A DNA stretch of 64,000 bases. Origin: Anseranas semipalmata (Eukaryota > Chordata > Aves > Anseriformes > Anseranatidae). The DNA is taken from positions 28,796 through 92,795 of the forward strand of contig VXAA01004295.1 in NCBI GenBank assembly GCA_013399115.1. Reading direction: 5' to 3'. The position numbers and the translations under genes are program-made. Each line of letters opens with the position of its first letter. The first letter of the stretch is position 1. Below the pieces are notes generated by a model. It was not told the DNA's origin, ran no database searches, and was given only the letters and a program-made list of their open reading frames with translations. Positions 1 to 11,658 of the stretch are shown here, one piece after another.

Positions 1-822
1 TTGAGGGTGGAGGGAGGATTAGGGATGTTGCACTTTCTCAGTGCTGTGCAAGCAAAGGATGGATGGTTTTCAGGAAGATTTGTCAGGATCAGTGGAAGGT
101 TGTCCACAAATTTCTTGCCTCTTCATCGGTTTAGGTTTTTCCTTTTACTGATGAACTAAATGCAAGAGTACCTTCCCTTCTATTTCATGGCAAATTAAGT
201 CATTCCCAGAAACAGTTTTGAACAGCTGTAATTCATTATGGGCTTCTGTAAGGTGCTAACACTATTAACAATTGCATAAGCAGGAATTAAGATTTAATGT
301 TCTCTGATTGCAGAAATAAGGACTACCATTCCATGACTGTTCATTGTTAAATTGATTGTGTTCCAGCAGGACAAAGTCCTATTGAGATCACAGTACTCCC
401 TCCATGGCAGTATTTTATATGTTTAGGACTATAACATCTTATTTTTCCTGCGCAAATGTGATAGGCTCATGAGACCTGCTTAACCAGAATAATGAGGTTT
501 ACTTCTGCCATGGGTTAAGCAATGCAGCCCGATCAGAACTGAAGAAAAAGAACCCATGTATTTTGGATCCCATTTTGGCTTATTAATGACCTATTAGGCT
601 ATGTTTCTTCCAAGTTGTCTCATTTGAAATATGCATCATTCCAAGACCCAAGATTTTTTTTATATTTATTTGCCTAGTACTATTTGATAGCAGAGATTTA
701 TACTGCTGTAGACTTGGCTTATACCCTTAGCTATAGGTTTACTCTTATTTATTATCTGCACAGTGCTGCACAAATACAGTAAGCTGTGGCCCTTGAACCA
801 AGGATTTTTCAGCCTAACTCTG

Positions 823-907
823 AAAAAAACAAACAAACAAACAAACAAGCAAACAAAAAAAACCAAACCAAACCAACCAACCAACCAACCAACCAAAAAA
901 AAAAAAC
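823..907. repeat. Compound microsatellite (AAAC)n / (CCAA)n
   Basis: An AAAC array passes into AACC/CCAA units and ends in an A run. The change of unit within one tract suggests stepwise slippage and point mutation of a single ancestral array. The 76-codon minus-strand frame read through it is low-complexity and not a gene. Confidence 0.9.
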
Positions 908-1617
908 AGCCATAGGCTAGGAAACATTATTCCTGCAGGGCACGAATATCCTTGGCAATGACATCATATGCATGTAAATTTACTGACAAAGCCATCCTGC
1001 CACTGCTGGTCCCCTTTGTGTTTGCCTGTCTCATTCTTCTTCAGCAGGGCTGGCAGATGCAGGAAGGGAGCAGCTGCTGACCCTTGTTCACTGCTGTCTA
1101 TTCCCCCTTACAAAGGTTCGAGCAGTGACAGGACACTAGGTCGTACCTCCACCTGACAGCGGCCACATATCCAGTAACGGTCAAGTCAATTTACTGGTGC
1201 CTGAGTTTTCCACCTCTAATTCAGGGTAATGATGTTTGTCTTCCTCCAGAAGTTTTCATAGACACATGGATAAGAAATGCTATATATGGGCTCAATATCC
1301 TTTTTCAATCAATGTACTAGAAATGAAGGCTGTAGGTGGCCCATCAGCTTTTATACCTTTGAAGGACAACATGACAAAACTGGCGTACAAACTACAGGGC
1401 ACGAAGCCCATTCTGGAAGGTGAAGAACAGGTAACCAGAGACTGGCACAGAGGCTGCCCTGGCCTCTTCCACCACCACAGCTGCAATTGGTCCTGCCACG
1501 GTCTCTCCTGTCCCTAGTAATTACGGCAGCATCAGGATGGGGACAGTGACCTCAGGAGTAGCAGCAGATAGGGCTATTATGTGTTCACTTTAAAATCCTG
1601 GAAAGTGGATCCTGTAA

Positions 1618-1640
1618 AATAAATAATAATAATAAAAAAA
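1618..1640. repeat. (AAT)n microsatellite
   Basis: A short run of about five AAT units is followed by seven A. Confidence 0.75.
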
Positions 1641-2643
1641 TTCAGTGAATATTGGGAGAGAGATGAACTGATGAGTCAGAGAGCAAATAAAACGTCTTAG
1701 CACAAAGACCATTTGAAAGCATCAAGATGCTTTACATTTTGCAATTGTGAGATATCTGTAATGTACTTAGTAAAGGAGCCCCTTGTCTCTGGGAACTGTA
1801 ACTGCGTGAAGTTCCTTTCCATTCTAACAACTCTTTGCTGAGGTGGCTAGCTACAAGGCTATGTATAAAAAATACATACAAAGCATTGTCCAAAGATCTC
1901 TTCAAGTTAAGCATTCAACACGTGACTTGCAGGGTCTTGGCCCCCACAATACAGAGGTGCCCTGTGGGAAATGTGGGCAGCCACAGAGCTTTCAGGGAGG
2001 AGAAAGAAAGACACTTAAACGCCAACCCCCTCTTTTTGGAAAAAGGTGATGAAGTCAGGCTAGATGTCACAATAGATGCCTAAATCTCCAATCTAAAAGG
2101 CAACAGACTTCCTACTATGTTAGAAAACTTTTGGTTGGTGGTGTTGTGGAAGTGAGGAGCAGTGGATGAAGAATGCAAAGATTAGGAGGCATTTACCTTT
2201 GTAACATCCTTAATTAAAAGGAGAAACTGACTTACTGGCTGCTCAGATGTTTTTCTAGGTAAGAATACTAATTATACAAGGTAGTGGCAAGTAGCAATAA
2301 ACTGGATTTCAAATGCTCTCTCCTGGCTCACTGTAAAGCAGGCAGAGTTATGCAGTAAACATTTGCAAACTGGGGTAACCATCATCAGATGGATCCTCTG
2401 AAATACTGAAGGTGTCAGTCACCACATAGAAAACTACGCTATCATTAGTTGAGGTCTGAAAAAGAAGGAAATCAAATCATCGGACTAATTTGCCATGCGC
2501 TTAGTTTAAGTAATTCTCCCCAAAAAAGGAGCAGACATTATTAAATGGCCACTATTTCTAAATGTGGGATGTGTCAGTGTTTCCATGGGAGCAAAAGAAG
2601 GCTTCCAGTATAACACAAGCCACCAGAGCAAAAATAAATAAAG

Positions 2644-2669
2644 AAATAGATAGATAGATAGATAAATAA
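2644..2669. repeat. (GATA)n microsatellite
   Basis: Four to five GATA units are flanked by AAATA and AATAAT, so the array is short and probably not very variable. Confidence 0.8.
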
Positions 2670-3094
2670 TATTGGCAGGAAAGAGCTAAGGACTGAGTTC
2701 AGTAAAACACTTGGATATTCATCTGGACTTCAGTCCTTCTGCAGTCCCACTATCTCCAGTGGTCCAAGTATCGTGAGGGCAGTAAAGAATTATATGCAGT
2801 TAATAATAAACAAAAGGAAAAGATACATTTGTGTTTCTCTTACATTCTCTTATTTCCCAAACCAGATTGTATTTGTCTTTTTCAAAAGATGCGAGCAGGG
2901 ATGTAGTTATGTATCTCTGACAACCTAGTTCACCCTGAAGCAGGAGTTCAGGGGCTCAAGAACTGTGAGTTCTGATATACAGTTATAGATGTTCTTAATT
3001 AAACTGATAGATTTGAAGCTTATCAGTTAATAACATTATTAAATTAAACAGAAGTTGGGAAAATGAGCACAGACCTCTGACTTCATTCTCTCTC

Positions 3095-3109
3095 TTTTTT
3101 TTTTTTTTT
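3095..3109. repeat. Poly(T) tract
   Basis: About 15 uninterrupted T follow a CTCTCTCT-like stretch. On the minus strand this reads as poly(A). No retrocopy body is recognisable beside it. Confidence 0.8.
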
Positions 3110-3620
3110 CATCTGTTACGACAATTCCACTGAAAAGCTGTATTTTAAATACACCGTTCTGGAGGTGAGATGATCCAAAGCACCATGAAGAATCCCAGCT
3201 TAACTCACTCTTTCAGCATGATAAGATTTATCATTAACACTCGCTATTCTGTCTCACAGAGATTACAGAGTGAAGCTTGGTGTAACTAGACAACTGATTC
3301 TCATTTCTTTACAAATTTATGGTCCAAGCAGCTCAATATAGGCACTCAAAGCTGGAGGACACAAAGGTGGAATCCATCTGCCCAAATGCATCTACAGTGC
3401 AGGTGTGTTCATCTAAGCAAGAGTGACCATTTTTCTAGACAAGGCAGAGCGAGATTTTGGAATCCAGGGAGTCATCATATAGAAGATATCAGCATATGAT
3501 CAGTCGAATGCAGTTATCTCCATTGATATATATTGGCCAGAAGACTACTCATTGATTGTAATGACAGGTAGACAGCTAGCTCACATCAGTACACCTATAC
3601 CGGAGACAGCTGTCTGCTGG

Positions 3621-3686
3621 TGCTGTTGTTTATGTTGGTGTCGGTGTTTTGTTGTTGTTGGCGGTGGTGGTGTTTTTTTTTTTTTT
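3621..3686. repeat. GTT/GGT-rich low-complexity tract with T run
   Basis: Imperfect GTT and GGT triplets pass into about 14 T. The plus strand is almost free of C and A over about 60 bases, which makes it strand-asymmetric. Confidence 0.75.
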
Positions 3687-5670
3687 CAGATCTTAGTAGA
3701 GACCAAGAAAGGGTAGTTCATACTGCAAAGATTCTGCCAGCTGGGTGCCTTTGTTAGTAATGTCACAAGAAAGATCAAAACAAAAACGAGCCTAGAGATC
3801 AATTTACCTCCTCACACCCACATGGCATCTATGGCCTTACAGAGAGGGAATGATCTCTCCATCTAATCTCGCCATGTGTCCCATCCGTGTATGCTGAACC
3901 TTTTCAGGTTTCATCTCCTTTGTGTTTAAAGGTGGATTTCGGAGAAAATCCTTAATTAGGCAGAACTCTCCGAGATGCTCAGATAATACAACCCTAAGGG
4001 TCAATGAGCAATATAGAAAGCAATATATCTTATTACACAGAGAGTTAAGACTGGAGATAAAACTTCAGGATAGTGCCTAAAATTCTCGGTAATGCTGTGT
4101 GGAACGAAAAGCAATAATAAGGAAAGTGAGAGTGGCATGTTAGGTATCTCTGCCATGTACAGCACGTGATGTCCTGGTTTCCTAAGAAACAGCACAATTG
4201 TAAAAATTTTGGGAAAATTATCAGTATAAAATAATTTGCACCTGATGCCATCAACAACTGATTTCAACATGAGCAGAAGCCCTGGTAATAAAAAAGGAAG
4301 CAATAATTCTAGTCAATAAATTTCCCTCAAGAGTGTTTAAATAAAAAGTGAAAGTGATTTAATGGTTCAGAGGAAAAAAAATCAGATGTGACCTCTGATG
4401 AAAAATGTCCTTTTTCCACAGAATAATGTCAGATGGGTGTAAAATACAGAAATAAACTCTGTGTGCCTCCAAGTCCATGTACCCCGTGGTCTGTGGGGGG
4501 AGGCCAGAGGTCTCTCTGGCTTCCTGGGTACTGGTGAAGGATGGTATGAACCAGGAGCCTCCTCACCCCGCTCCAGCTCTCACTGGGAAGACACTCTGTT
4601 TGTACAATGCTAACTCTTCATGTACCAATATGACTGAGCTCCTGAGTGTATCTTGCCATCATAATTTTTAAATCCTCCTGAAGGCAAAGTTACAAGGGAG
4701 TACAGAGACTCACCGGGACACTTACAGGCAAAGCACTTGCAGACCACTGATGTAGGTACCCATCCTCCTTTGCCTCTGTGTGGGCCTGGAGGGAATCTGG
4801 GTCTCCTCCAGGAGACAAGTGGTTAAGATCCCTTCCCAGACAGACACAGGCTGCTAAGTGGGATAGGAATGCTTCAAAAATGGTGGTGAACTTCCTCAGC
4901 AATGAGAAGCCAGATCTTAGAGGGACAGGTGTGTAAAGCAGGAAAGTGTCTTGGAGATGAGACAACACCTAATGGATGTTTCTCTTTTTGTTTGTTTGTT
5001 TTATAGCACGCCTCTTTATATTTGGCATTTTATAGGAGAAAAGCAATTTTGCTAGTTCAAAGCACAGCACTAACACATCTCAGTCTTGCTGAGCTCTGTA
5101 CTTGACCTGGCACTAAGATACTGCCACCCATTTCTCACAGTAAGAGCAAACTAAAAATGAGTCAATATATCTACACATATCTTGTCTTTAATCTTTTATT
5201 TTTAACCAGCTCTAATCATGAGGCTTCAATGCAACATTTTAAAGCAACATTTTCTGATGATGGAGGTTCAAGGTTTTTCAAAGGATAATTTGTTAGGACA
5301 AGAATATAAACCATTTATTAATATTCTCCTCTGACGTTAGTGGTTTATGACTAACCACATCTGAGTGGTCCAGTTGCTTTTTCCTTTATTTAGATCTCTT
5401 CAAAATTGATCTGGGAGCATAATTTCAAGCAAGACTGGAAATGTTACTCTAACACAACAGTGAGATAAAATAGCTGATGTTTTATTTGGTACAAGTCCTC
5501 AAGCTCAGATGCCAGCTCTCATTTCAGTGAAAGAGCCAAAGCAAACCAACATATTGCTAATTAGCAGAAACACTGTGATAACATATGCCAAACATTTGGA
5601 TACATCAGTTATAAAACATAAATATTTCATAATGTGGTTTCTTCCTACTCTGTAATTTATAGGCATTAAA

Positions 5671-5729
5671 TGACAGAAAGAGGGTTCAATGACAGAAATT
5701 GGTTCAATTTTTCAAAATTGAACCAATTT
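5671..5729. repeat. Short tandem repeat leading into a perfect inverted repeat
   Basis: Two near-identical 18-19 base units beginning TGACAGAAA and ending GGTTCAA lie head to tail at 5671-5689 and 5690-5707. The second unit runs into a perfect inverted repeat. The left arm is 5696-5711 (AAATTGGTTCAATTTT), the two-base spacer is TC, and the right arm is 5714-5729. The 16 pairs match without error. A template-switch event during replication could produce both structures. Confidence 0.95.
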
Positions 5730-6436
5730 GAAATGAAGACCATTTAAAACTCTTCATTCTTCGTCTTTTTATAAATCTTCTTAACTTGAAGTTCTTTTCT
5801 GTCTGGAAATCGTGTACTAAGCATGACAGAATACTTGATCATATTACAGAAATATTTTCCAAGCATAATACAATGCTGTTTATGCTCATCTGCCATCTAC
5901 ATTGCAAAATCCTGCACACATTGTAGATGCACCTTAACTTAATTTACCTTTGATTTTTTTGTGTAACCATATTTGTCATCTGGCAAGAGTCATCTCTTCA
6001 GTGCTTTCCAGTGAAGGCTTTTGTACAATGAAGGAAGTTCTGCTGAGCCAGACCTGTCTCTGCTGGTCTCTCTTAGGCACTCTTATCTGCCTTTGCCATG
6101 TGTCTCAATGACACATTGAATGATATTCAATGGGACAATAGCAGTGAAGGGATTAGAAATCACAGAGTGTCTCTGTCATGTAAGGAAATGGCTGCAATTC
6201 TGTTGCTTTAATAATGGGAGAGGAAACATGTGAGGCAAATAGCACCAGCTCGGACACTTCTGCATGACCCCAAGGACTGGGGAAGGCCTGCAGCTGGCTG
6301 TGTCCGAGCAGCCAGCCCTAGTGCTCCTGGCTTCTCAGCCTATGCTACTTTTGCTTTAGGCAGCTTGTGTACATCTAGAGAGCAATGCAGGCCCAGGTCA
6401 GCTGTGGCTTTATGTAGCAGCACCTTGGGCTTCTGA
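5730..6436. other. Unique non-coding DNA
   Basis: No gene is supported. The last 200 bases (about 6230-6436) are more GC-rich and include a 68-codon plus-strand frame that I do not recognise. The segment ends where the tail of the CR1 element begins. Confidence 0.6.
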
Positions 6437-6965
6437 ATCATAGAATCATAGAATCACAGAATCACTGAATGGTTTGGGTTGGAAGGGACCTTAAAGACCA
6501 CCTAGTTCCAACCCCCTGCCATGGGCAGGGACACCTCCCACCAGACCAGGCTGCCCAAAGCGCCAGCCAGCCAGGTCTTGAACACCTCCAAGGATGGGGC
6601 ATCCACACATTCCCTAGGCAACTTGTTGCAGTGCCTCAGTGCCTCCTGGAATGGAGATCTACCACCTCCCTGGGCAGGCTGTCCCAGCACGGTTTGTGGT
6701 TGTTGCTCCTCTGCTGGGGAGTGTGGCACTCCTCAGATGAGCTGGCTTTCATCCTCTTTGCAACCACCCTTCAAGGATTGCAGGCAGCTATTGGAGTATG
6801 CTGTGGCTGCTTTTTGCAAGGTGAACAAGCCTGCTCCCTCAGCCTCTCCTCATGTCACTGAGTACCTTGGCAGCCCTCAGCTGGGCCCTCTCCACTTTCT
6901 CCTCATCCCTCATGAGCAAGGGGCTCAAAACAGGATGCTATTCCATCCAGGAGAAGGGAGCTGAA
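6437..6965 (-). mobile_element. CR1 LINE, 5'-truncated 3' end
   Basis: Read on the minus strand this is the 3' end of a chicken-repeat-1 retrotransposon. The + strand starts with the reversed tail (AATCATAGAATCATAG, then GGTTTGGGTTGGAAGGGACC). It continues through the well-known block around 6510-6620 (CTGCCATGGGCAGGGAC, ACACCTCCAAGGATGGGGC). Minus-strand translation near 6500-6620 gives LPRECVDAPSLEVFKTWL, which matches the end of the CR1 ORF2 protein (endonuclease and reverse transcriptase). The upstream part is more diverged and fades out at about 6965. It is a dead copy. CR1 normally makes no clear target-site duplication, and none is seen. Confidence 0.95.
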
Positions 6966-7332
6966 GCTGGGCTTCCTCAGCCCACCACTGTCCTGTCCCC
7001 AGTGTCAGGGCATCTGAAGAGCTCTCCCACATCAGTGTCACTTGTCCTGCTCAGAAGCAGGCGAAAGGGTAACGGACTGCTCACCCTCACAGCAGCATGC
7101 ATGGCCATGCTAGAGCGATGGGGCAAGGAGCAGGGAGAAGGTCATCTCATGCAGATGTTCACCATGAAGGTGCCCGTTTCACTGCTGCTGCTCAGCTCTG
7201 CTACTACTTGCTGCCTTCAGCATTTGCATGCCATAATAATGAGGTTGCTGGAGCTAAACACAAGATTCTGATAGGAAAGACCAGAGATTTTGCAAGCATC
7301 TGATCTGCTTCTCTTGCTTCCTCTGCGTCAGT

Positions 7333-7366
7333 AAAAAACACAAACAAACAAACAAACAAAAAAACA
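7333..7366. repeat. (AAAC)n microsatellite
   Basis: About six CAAA/AAAC units with flanking A runs. Confidence 0.85.
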
Positions 7367-7985
7367 CAGATCAGGCATCTCCAGCCCTCAGCCCTGAGGC
7401 ATGGTGAAGTTCATACACATAACTTTGATTTCCCTCCAAAGCATCCAGTGTGCCTCTGGTCCCTGACTCTTACTAACCCCTCAGCTATTATTGGGGTTGC
7501 CACAGACCACAGTTGTGACAAGGTCCATGCCACCAATTTGACAGCACAGGTAAACTGCTAGCATCCTGCCCCAGAACAGCTGATGAGGGCACACATGGTC
7601 TCCCCATGGGCAGACCTTCTCATCTCCTGCCTTCCCTGAAGGCAGCACCAGCACTGGGATGGGACCGCGGCACCCACTGGTGTCCGTCTCCAGGCAGGGT
7701 GCACAGGGGAGCTGCTGGGACACCCCGGCACGGGCTGTCCCCTAGCCCCCACCCCCCTAAGGGGAGCGAAATGTGAATAGGTGGGGGCACCTAACAGAGC
7801 ACTGCAGCACCAAGAGGGAAGGCAAACCCCTTGCCAGGGAGTGCTGGAAGTCTGGCTGTGCTGGAAACTAAACCGAAGCATCTGATTCCCAGTATGCTGC
7901 TTTAGCCATAGGACAATCTCCTCTTGAGAGAGCTAACCTATTGTTGGGAGAAAAAACATCCAGAAAGCTATGAATAAGGTTATTC

Positions 7986-8004
7986 TTTTTTTTTTTTTTT
8001 TTTT
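7986..8004. repeat. Poly(T) tract
   Basis: About 19 consecutive T followed by CCAGGG. It looks superficially like a splice acceptor (poly-pyrimidine plus CAG), but the sequence after it has no convincing open frame. Confidence 0.8.
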
Positions 8005-8714
8005 CCAGGGGTTGATAATTTTATCTTTTTATAAAATGATGGCACCTTTTTTGCTGGACATAATTATTTTTCTTCTGCGGCATGTACTCTAGGGGTAAGT
8101 AAAACTTCAATTTTGAAAACCTAAGAAAGACTTGAAGGGATGTGATAAGTGTGTTGCTTTCATTTGTCCTCAGAGCTGTTCTCAAATGAGTGTCATTTGA
8201 GGTGACGCAGTAGGTAAATATATAACTAACAGACCAAAGGGCTTTCCAGTATGTTGTGTGCATACAGTGAGGACAGCATGAAAATTCATGTTCACCCACT
8301 GCCCTCTGACACTCATGATAAATCCATGGCAGGGGTACAAAACACAGCCTTCCTGACCGAGACTTCTCAGTTTCCAATTTTATTGCTTCAGTGTTGTCTG
8401 TTAAAGATTTTTTAAATAATCTTTTAAAGAATGCTATTCAGAAAAAATGTTAGTTTTTATTGTGGTTACTCTTTTAGCCAGGCTTCACTTAAGAACTGAA
8501 TGAGAGTGCATGACCAAATGAAACATTTCACTTACTGGTTCCAACATGATGCATTTTTACGAGGTTTTGCTCTGTTGCACCTGTGAATTAATTTCAGTGC
8601 TTTTCTCAGCCATCTGAGTCCAGGTATGGTTTTATACGACGTTTTGTTTACCTTACATTTAGTTGTGGGTCATTTGCCTACCCAAATCCTCTGTCAGGCC
8701 TATATCCTATACAT

Positions 8715-8762
8715 AGGTGCCTTCCTGAAGTTCCAAATAGGTGTCTTCCTATTGTTCCAAAA
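8715..8762. repeat. Diverged 24-bp tandem duplication
   Basis: Two adjacent 24-base units share the pattern AGGTGyCTTCCT...GTTCCAAA at 8715-8738 and 8739-8762, with a few substitutions. This is a small old duplication with no known function. Confidence 0.8.
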
Positions 8763-9815
8763 AGAGCAAATCAGCCCCACAAAGTCTTCTATATTAAAAT
8801 TGATTAGGGATTAAATGAAAGTGATAACAGGATATGTGCCAGGATCATGTTCCTAGCTTTGAACTGCTGCGTGTCCAGAAGTTTGCTGGGGATGTCTCTT
8901 TTGGGAGGAAACCCATGGCCATGTGGAGCTGTATCATGGAGTCCCTCCATCAGCCAAGGTCCACCAGGGCACGTTGGCAGGAGGTGAGAGAGGGACTTGC
9001 TGCAACCCTGCATGAGGCACAGCAGCATTAATACAATATTGCAGTCAAGTGACTTTGTACAGATTTGTAGCAAAAATATTAAGATCAGTATGAGTTAATT
9101 ATGAATGGAAATGCTTGTGTGAAAGCAGCAGCTGAAACAGCAGAACAAGGTTTAAAAGGAGAGGTAAGATTAATAGCTCTATGTGTGTGATTTCATTCAA
9201 AGGAAGGGGAGGAACAATCTGACCTTAAGATAAGGTGACAAGGAGATGAAGAACATGACTGGAGCCATAAAATAACAGATAAGGAAAACAAGACTTATGA
9301 GGGGTGAGATGACATACTGAGGCAAAAGATCCCAAACAGCAACTGCTTCTAAAGGGCAAGAAAGGCAACCCCACATCAGTTCCTCATTGCTAACCACGGG
9401 CGTGCGTGTCAGTGCTTCTGAGCACATAAGTATGAGCCCATGAGTGGCTAAAAAACAGCTTGGAGATTTAGCAAATTAAAGTCACCTTTCCCTTCCATGA
9501 GATCTCACACCGAACTGTGCTATAGTAATTTTCTACAAATTGGCCTTGCTGAGATGCAGAAGTATAAAGCACAGAAAAGCACTCAGTGCTGTCGTCCTCA
9601 GTTTTCAGAAGGATCTCACCCATGAAGGTGTAGCCATTTGGCAAGTGTCACCTCAAGGGTCTGGACACTAAAACCCACTGACTTTGGTACCTGTGACCTG
9701 AAATATTTGAAATGAGTTTTAAAAGACATTTGGACAGCATCTAAATTTTGTGCTGGATATTAAGGATAATGAAAGAATGTCAAAGCAGGAGCAGAAGCAC
9801 CATACCCAATCTTAC

Positions 9816-9863
9816 AAAAAGAAAAAAAAAAAAAGGAAGAAAAAAAGAAAAGAAAAAAAAAAG
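9816..9863. repeat. A-rich (GA-interrupted) low-complexity tract
   Basis: About 48 bases of almost only A with scattered single G, strongly purine-biased on the plus strand. The lysine-rich 72-codon frame through it is an artefact of the repeat. Confidence 0.85.
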
Positions 9864-11242
9864 TAAGAACACCATTTTAGACTTGAGAAATAATAAAGGC
9901 ACATTGCCATCAGCCTTTCAAGTAACCTGCAACTGTTCTGTGTCAAACTTAATTCAATCTGGCTGAGGCACAGGCCAAATTTTGATTTTGGCTATATGTG
10001 TCCTAATTTTGCTGAAATCTGGAATAATTTTGTTCCCTTAGCTCCAAATTTCAGGCTTCTTTTCATTTAGAATCAAACTGGAAATGTCAGTAAACAGTCT
10101 TTCAAATGATGTCAATTGCAAAATTAAAGTTATCGAATAGAGAAGAATCTGTGGAGGAGGAAGAGACTGGAGCAGGAAGATCTGGGGCCGTTCTTATCTT
10201 CTCCCAGTATTGGGCTGCGCTGGGGACATGGCTCGTCTCTGAGAATGAGATAAAAAACAGTGCTAGACTTTCATACCCCCTTTTGTCTGTGTGCATGGGC
10301 CAAGTCAGAGACATCATAATGCTCTTTCTCATGCATATGATACAGCTTTTAAAGGGACTTTTTTGGTACCATAATCTTTCTTTGTCATACTATAATAATA
10401 ATAAATTTTTAGTGCTTTTCTTTTCAAATTGATGATACTCAAGGTCTGGGTTCCTGTGAAATCCTGGGAAAGTGGATTTGGAGATGTACAGTTCCAAATT
10501 TTCTTGGTTGCTTAAAAAAAATTCCTTCTCACAAGTACACTAAAAGCATTTACCTCTGCTAAAAGTTTGCTGGAACACAACCCCTTACTCCTGGGTGTTT
10601 TTCCAAAAACATTTCTTTTAAACTGACAGCAGAGATGGAGTGCTGCGTAACTCAGTGTCTGAGCCCAGACGTGGTGTGGCTCATTGCACGCTGCTGGTTG
10701 CAGGTCTCCTTAGGTGAAGAGTCAAGGTTTTCCATGCCTGGTCCTGTACATTTCAGAACAAGAGAGATTCAAACAACATGCTTCTTACTTGAAAGATTAT
10801 AGATGAAGCCTATAAACCTTTCTGAGTATGTAGTGTCTTGCTTTTTGTTCTTAGCACCCACTGCAATAAACATCGTGCAGCAAAGTGTTATGGATGAATT
10901 TTTCAGTCCCTCTGATGAGGATTGTGACTCCCACAACCTCAGGGACTATTAAAAGGATCGGCCAATAAAAGCCGGAGGGGATGCCCTGCCTGTTCTCCTC
11001 TGGCAGTGGCTTCTTATAACCATAGAAGTTTTCAGTGGGGATAAACTAGAGAGAGAAAAGACTATTCTGAATACTCTTTTCATAAAAACTCTCAGTCCTT
11101 CTGTCTCTGGGCCAAGTTCCGACTCCGTTACATTAAATCTTTGCAATATCAATAAAACCAGTGCTCTCTTCGCCCTCATTTTTCTCTTTAGTTTAAGATG
11201 TAAAAACTGGGGTAGAAATTGATGAATTTAGTCAGGGTTGGG

Positions 11243-11326
11243 GTTTTTGTTTTGTTTTGTTTTGCTTACATGCATGCATACAGCTAAGGATACATTTTCT
11301 TTCCTCACAGTTTTTTTTTTTTTTTT
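11243..11326. repeat. (GTTTT)n and poly(T) tracts
   Basis: A short array of GTTTT units (11243-11264) is followed after about 45 bases by a run of about 16 T (11311-11326). Confidence 0.8.
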
Positions 11327-11626
11327 AAGTGAATTTCCTTTAGAAATAGCAATCCAGTAGTCTTAGTTGAACCAACTGTTTGACAAATTACACATGCCAT
11401 GAAAGCAAGTCATAATCCACTTGGGAACACCCCTCTCCTCCCTGCTGTAAGTATATTTATAGCTAGAAATACAAAAACACATGCACAGAAAAGGAGATAT
11501 AGATGGCAGATTGTAAATAAGTGCTCAAGAACTGAAAGTAAGCAGAAATTTTAAGATGACCCCAAATGATTTCCCATCTTTTAAAAGAACACTGTGTCCA
11601 CTTCAAGACTTGATCAAGGTAAGACA

Positions 11627-11658
11627 AACTGAAGAATTATGGAACTGAAGAATTATCT
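11627..11658. repeat. 16-bp tandem duplication
   Basis: AACTGAAGAATTATGG is followed directly by AACTGAAGAATTATCT, so two copies differ only at the end. Confidence 0.8.

Larger units (their letters stand above)
1..5670. other. Unique AT-rich non-coding DNA with microsatellites
   Basis: I see no supported gene here. Open frames are at most about 100 codons, overlap on both strands and resemble no known protein. The stretch holds several simple repeats, listed separately, in a generally AT-rich background. No CR1 or LTR signature is visible. It could be intergenic or intronic, and the sequence alone does not decide. Confidence 0.7.

Noticed and set aside
1236..1517. 93-codon frame containing a CAG/GTAACC donor-like site.
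   Set aside because: No acceptor, an overlapping minus frame and AT-rich codon use unlike bird exons.
6469..7271. Cluster of plus-strand frames of 130-147 codons.
   Set aside because: They are antisense to a CR1 element and its old flank. The element's own protein frame is on the minus strand.
7986..8010. Poly(T) followed by CCAG as a splice acceptor.
   Set aside because: The downstream sequence is AT-rich with early stops in all plus frames that could be used, so it is a homopolymer.
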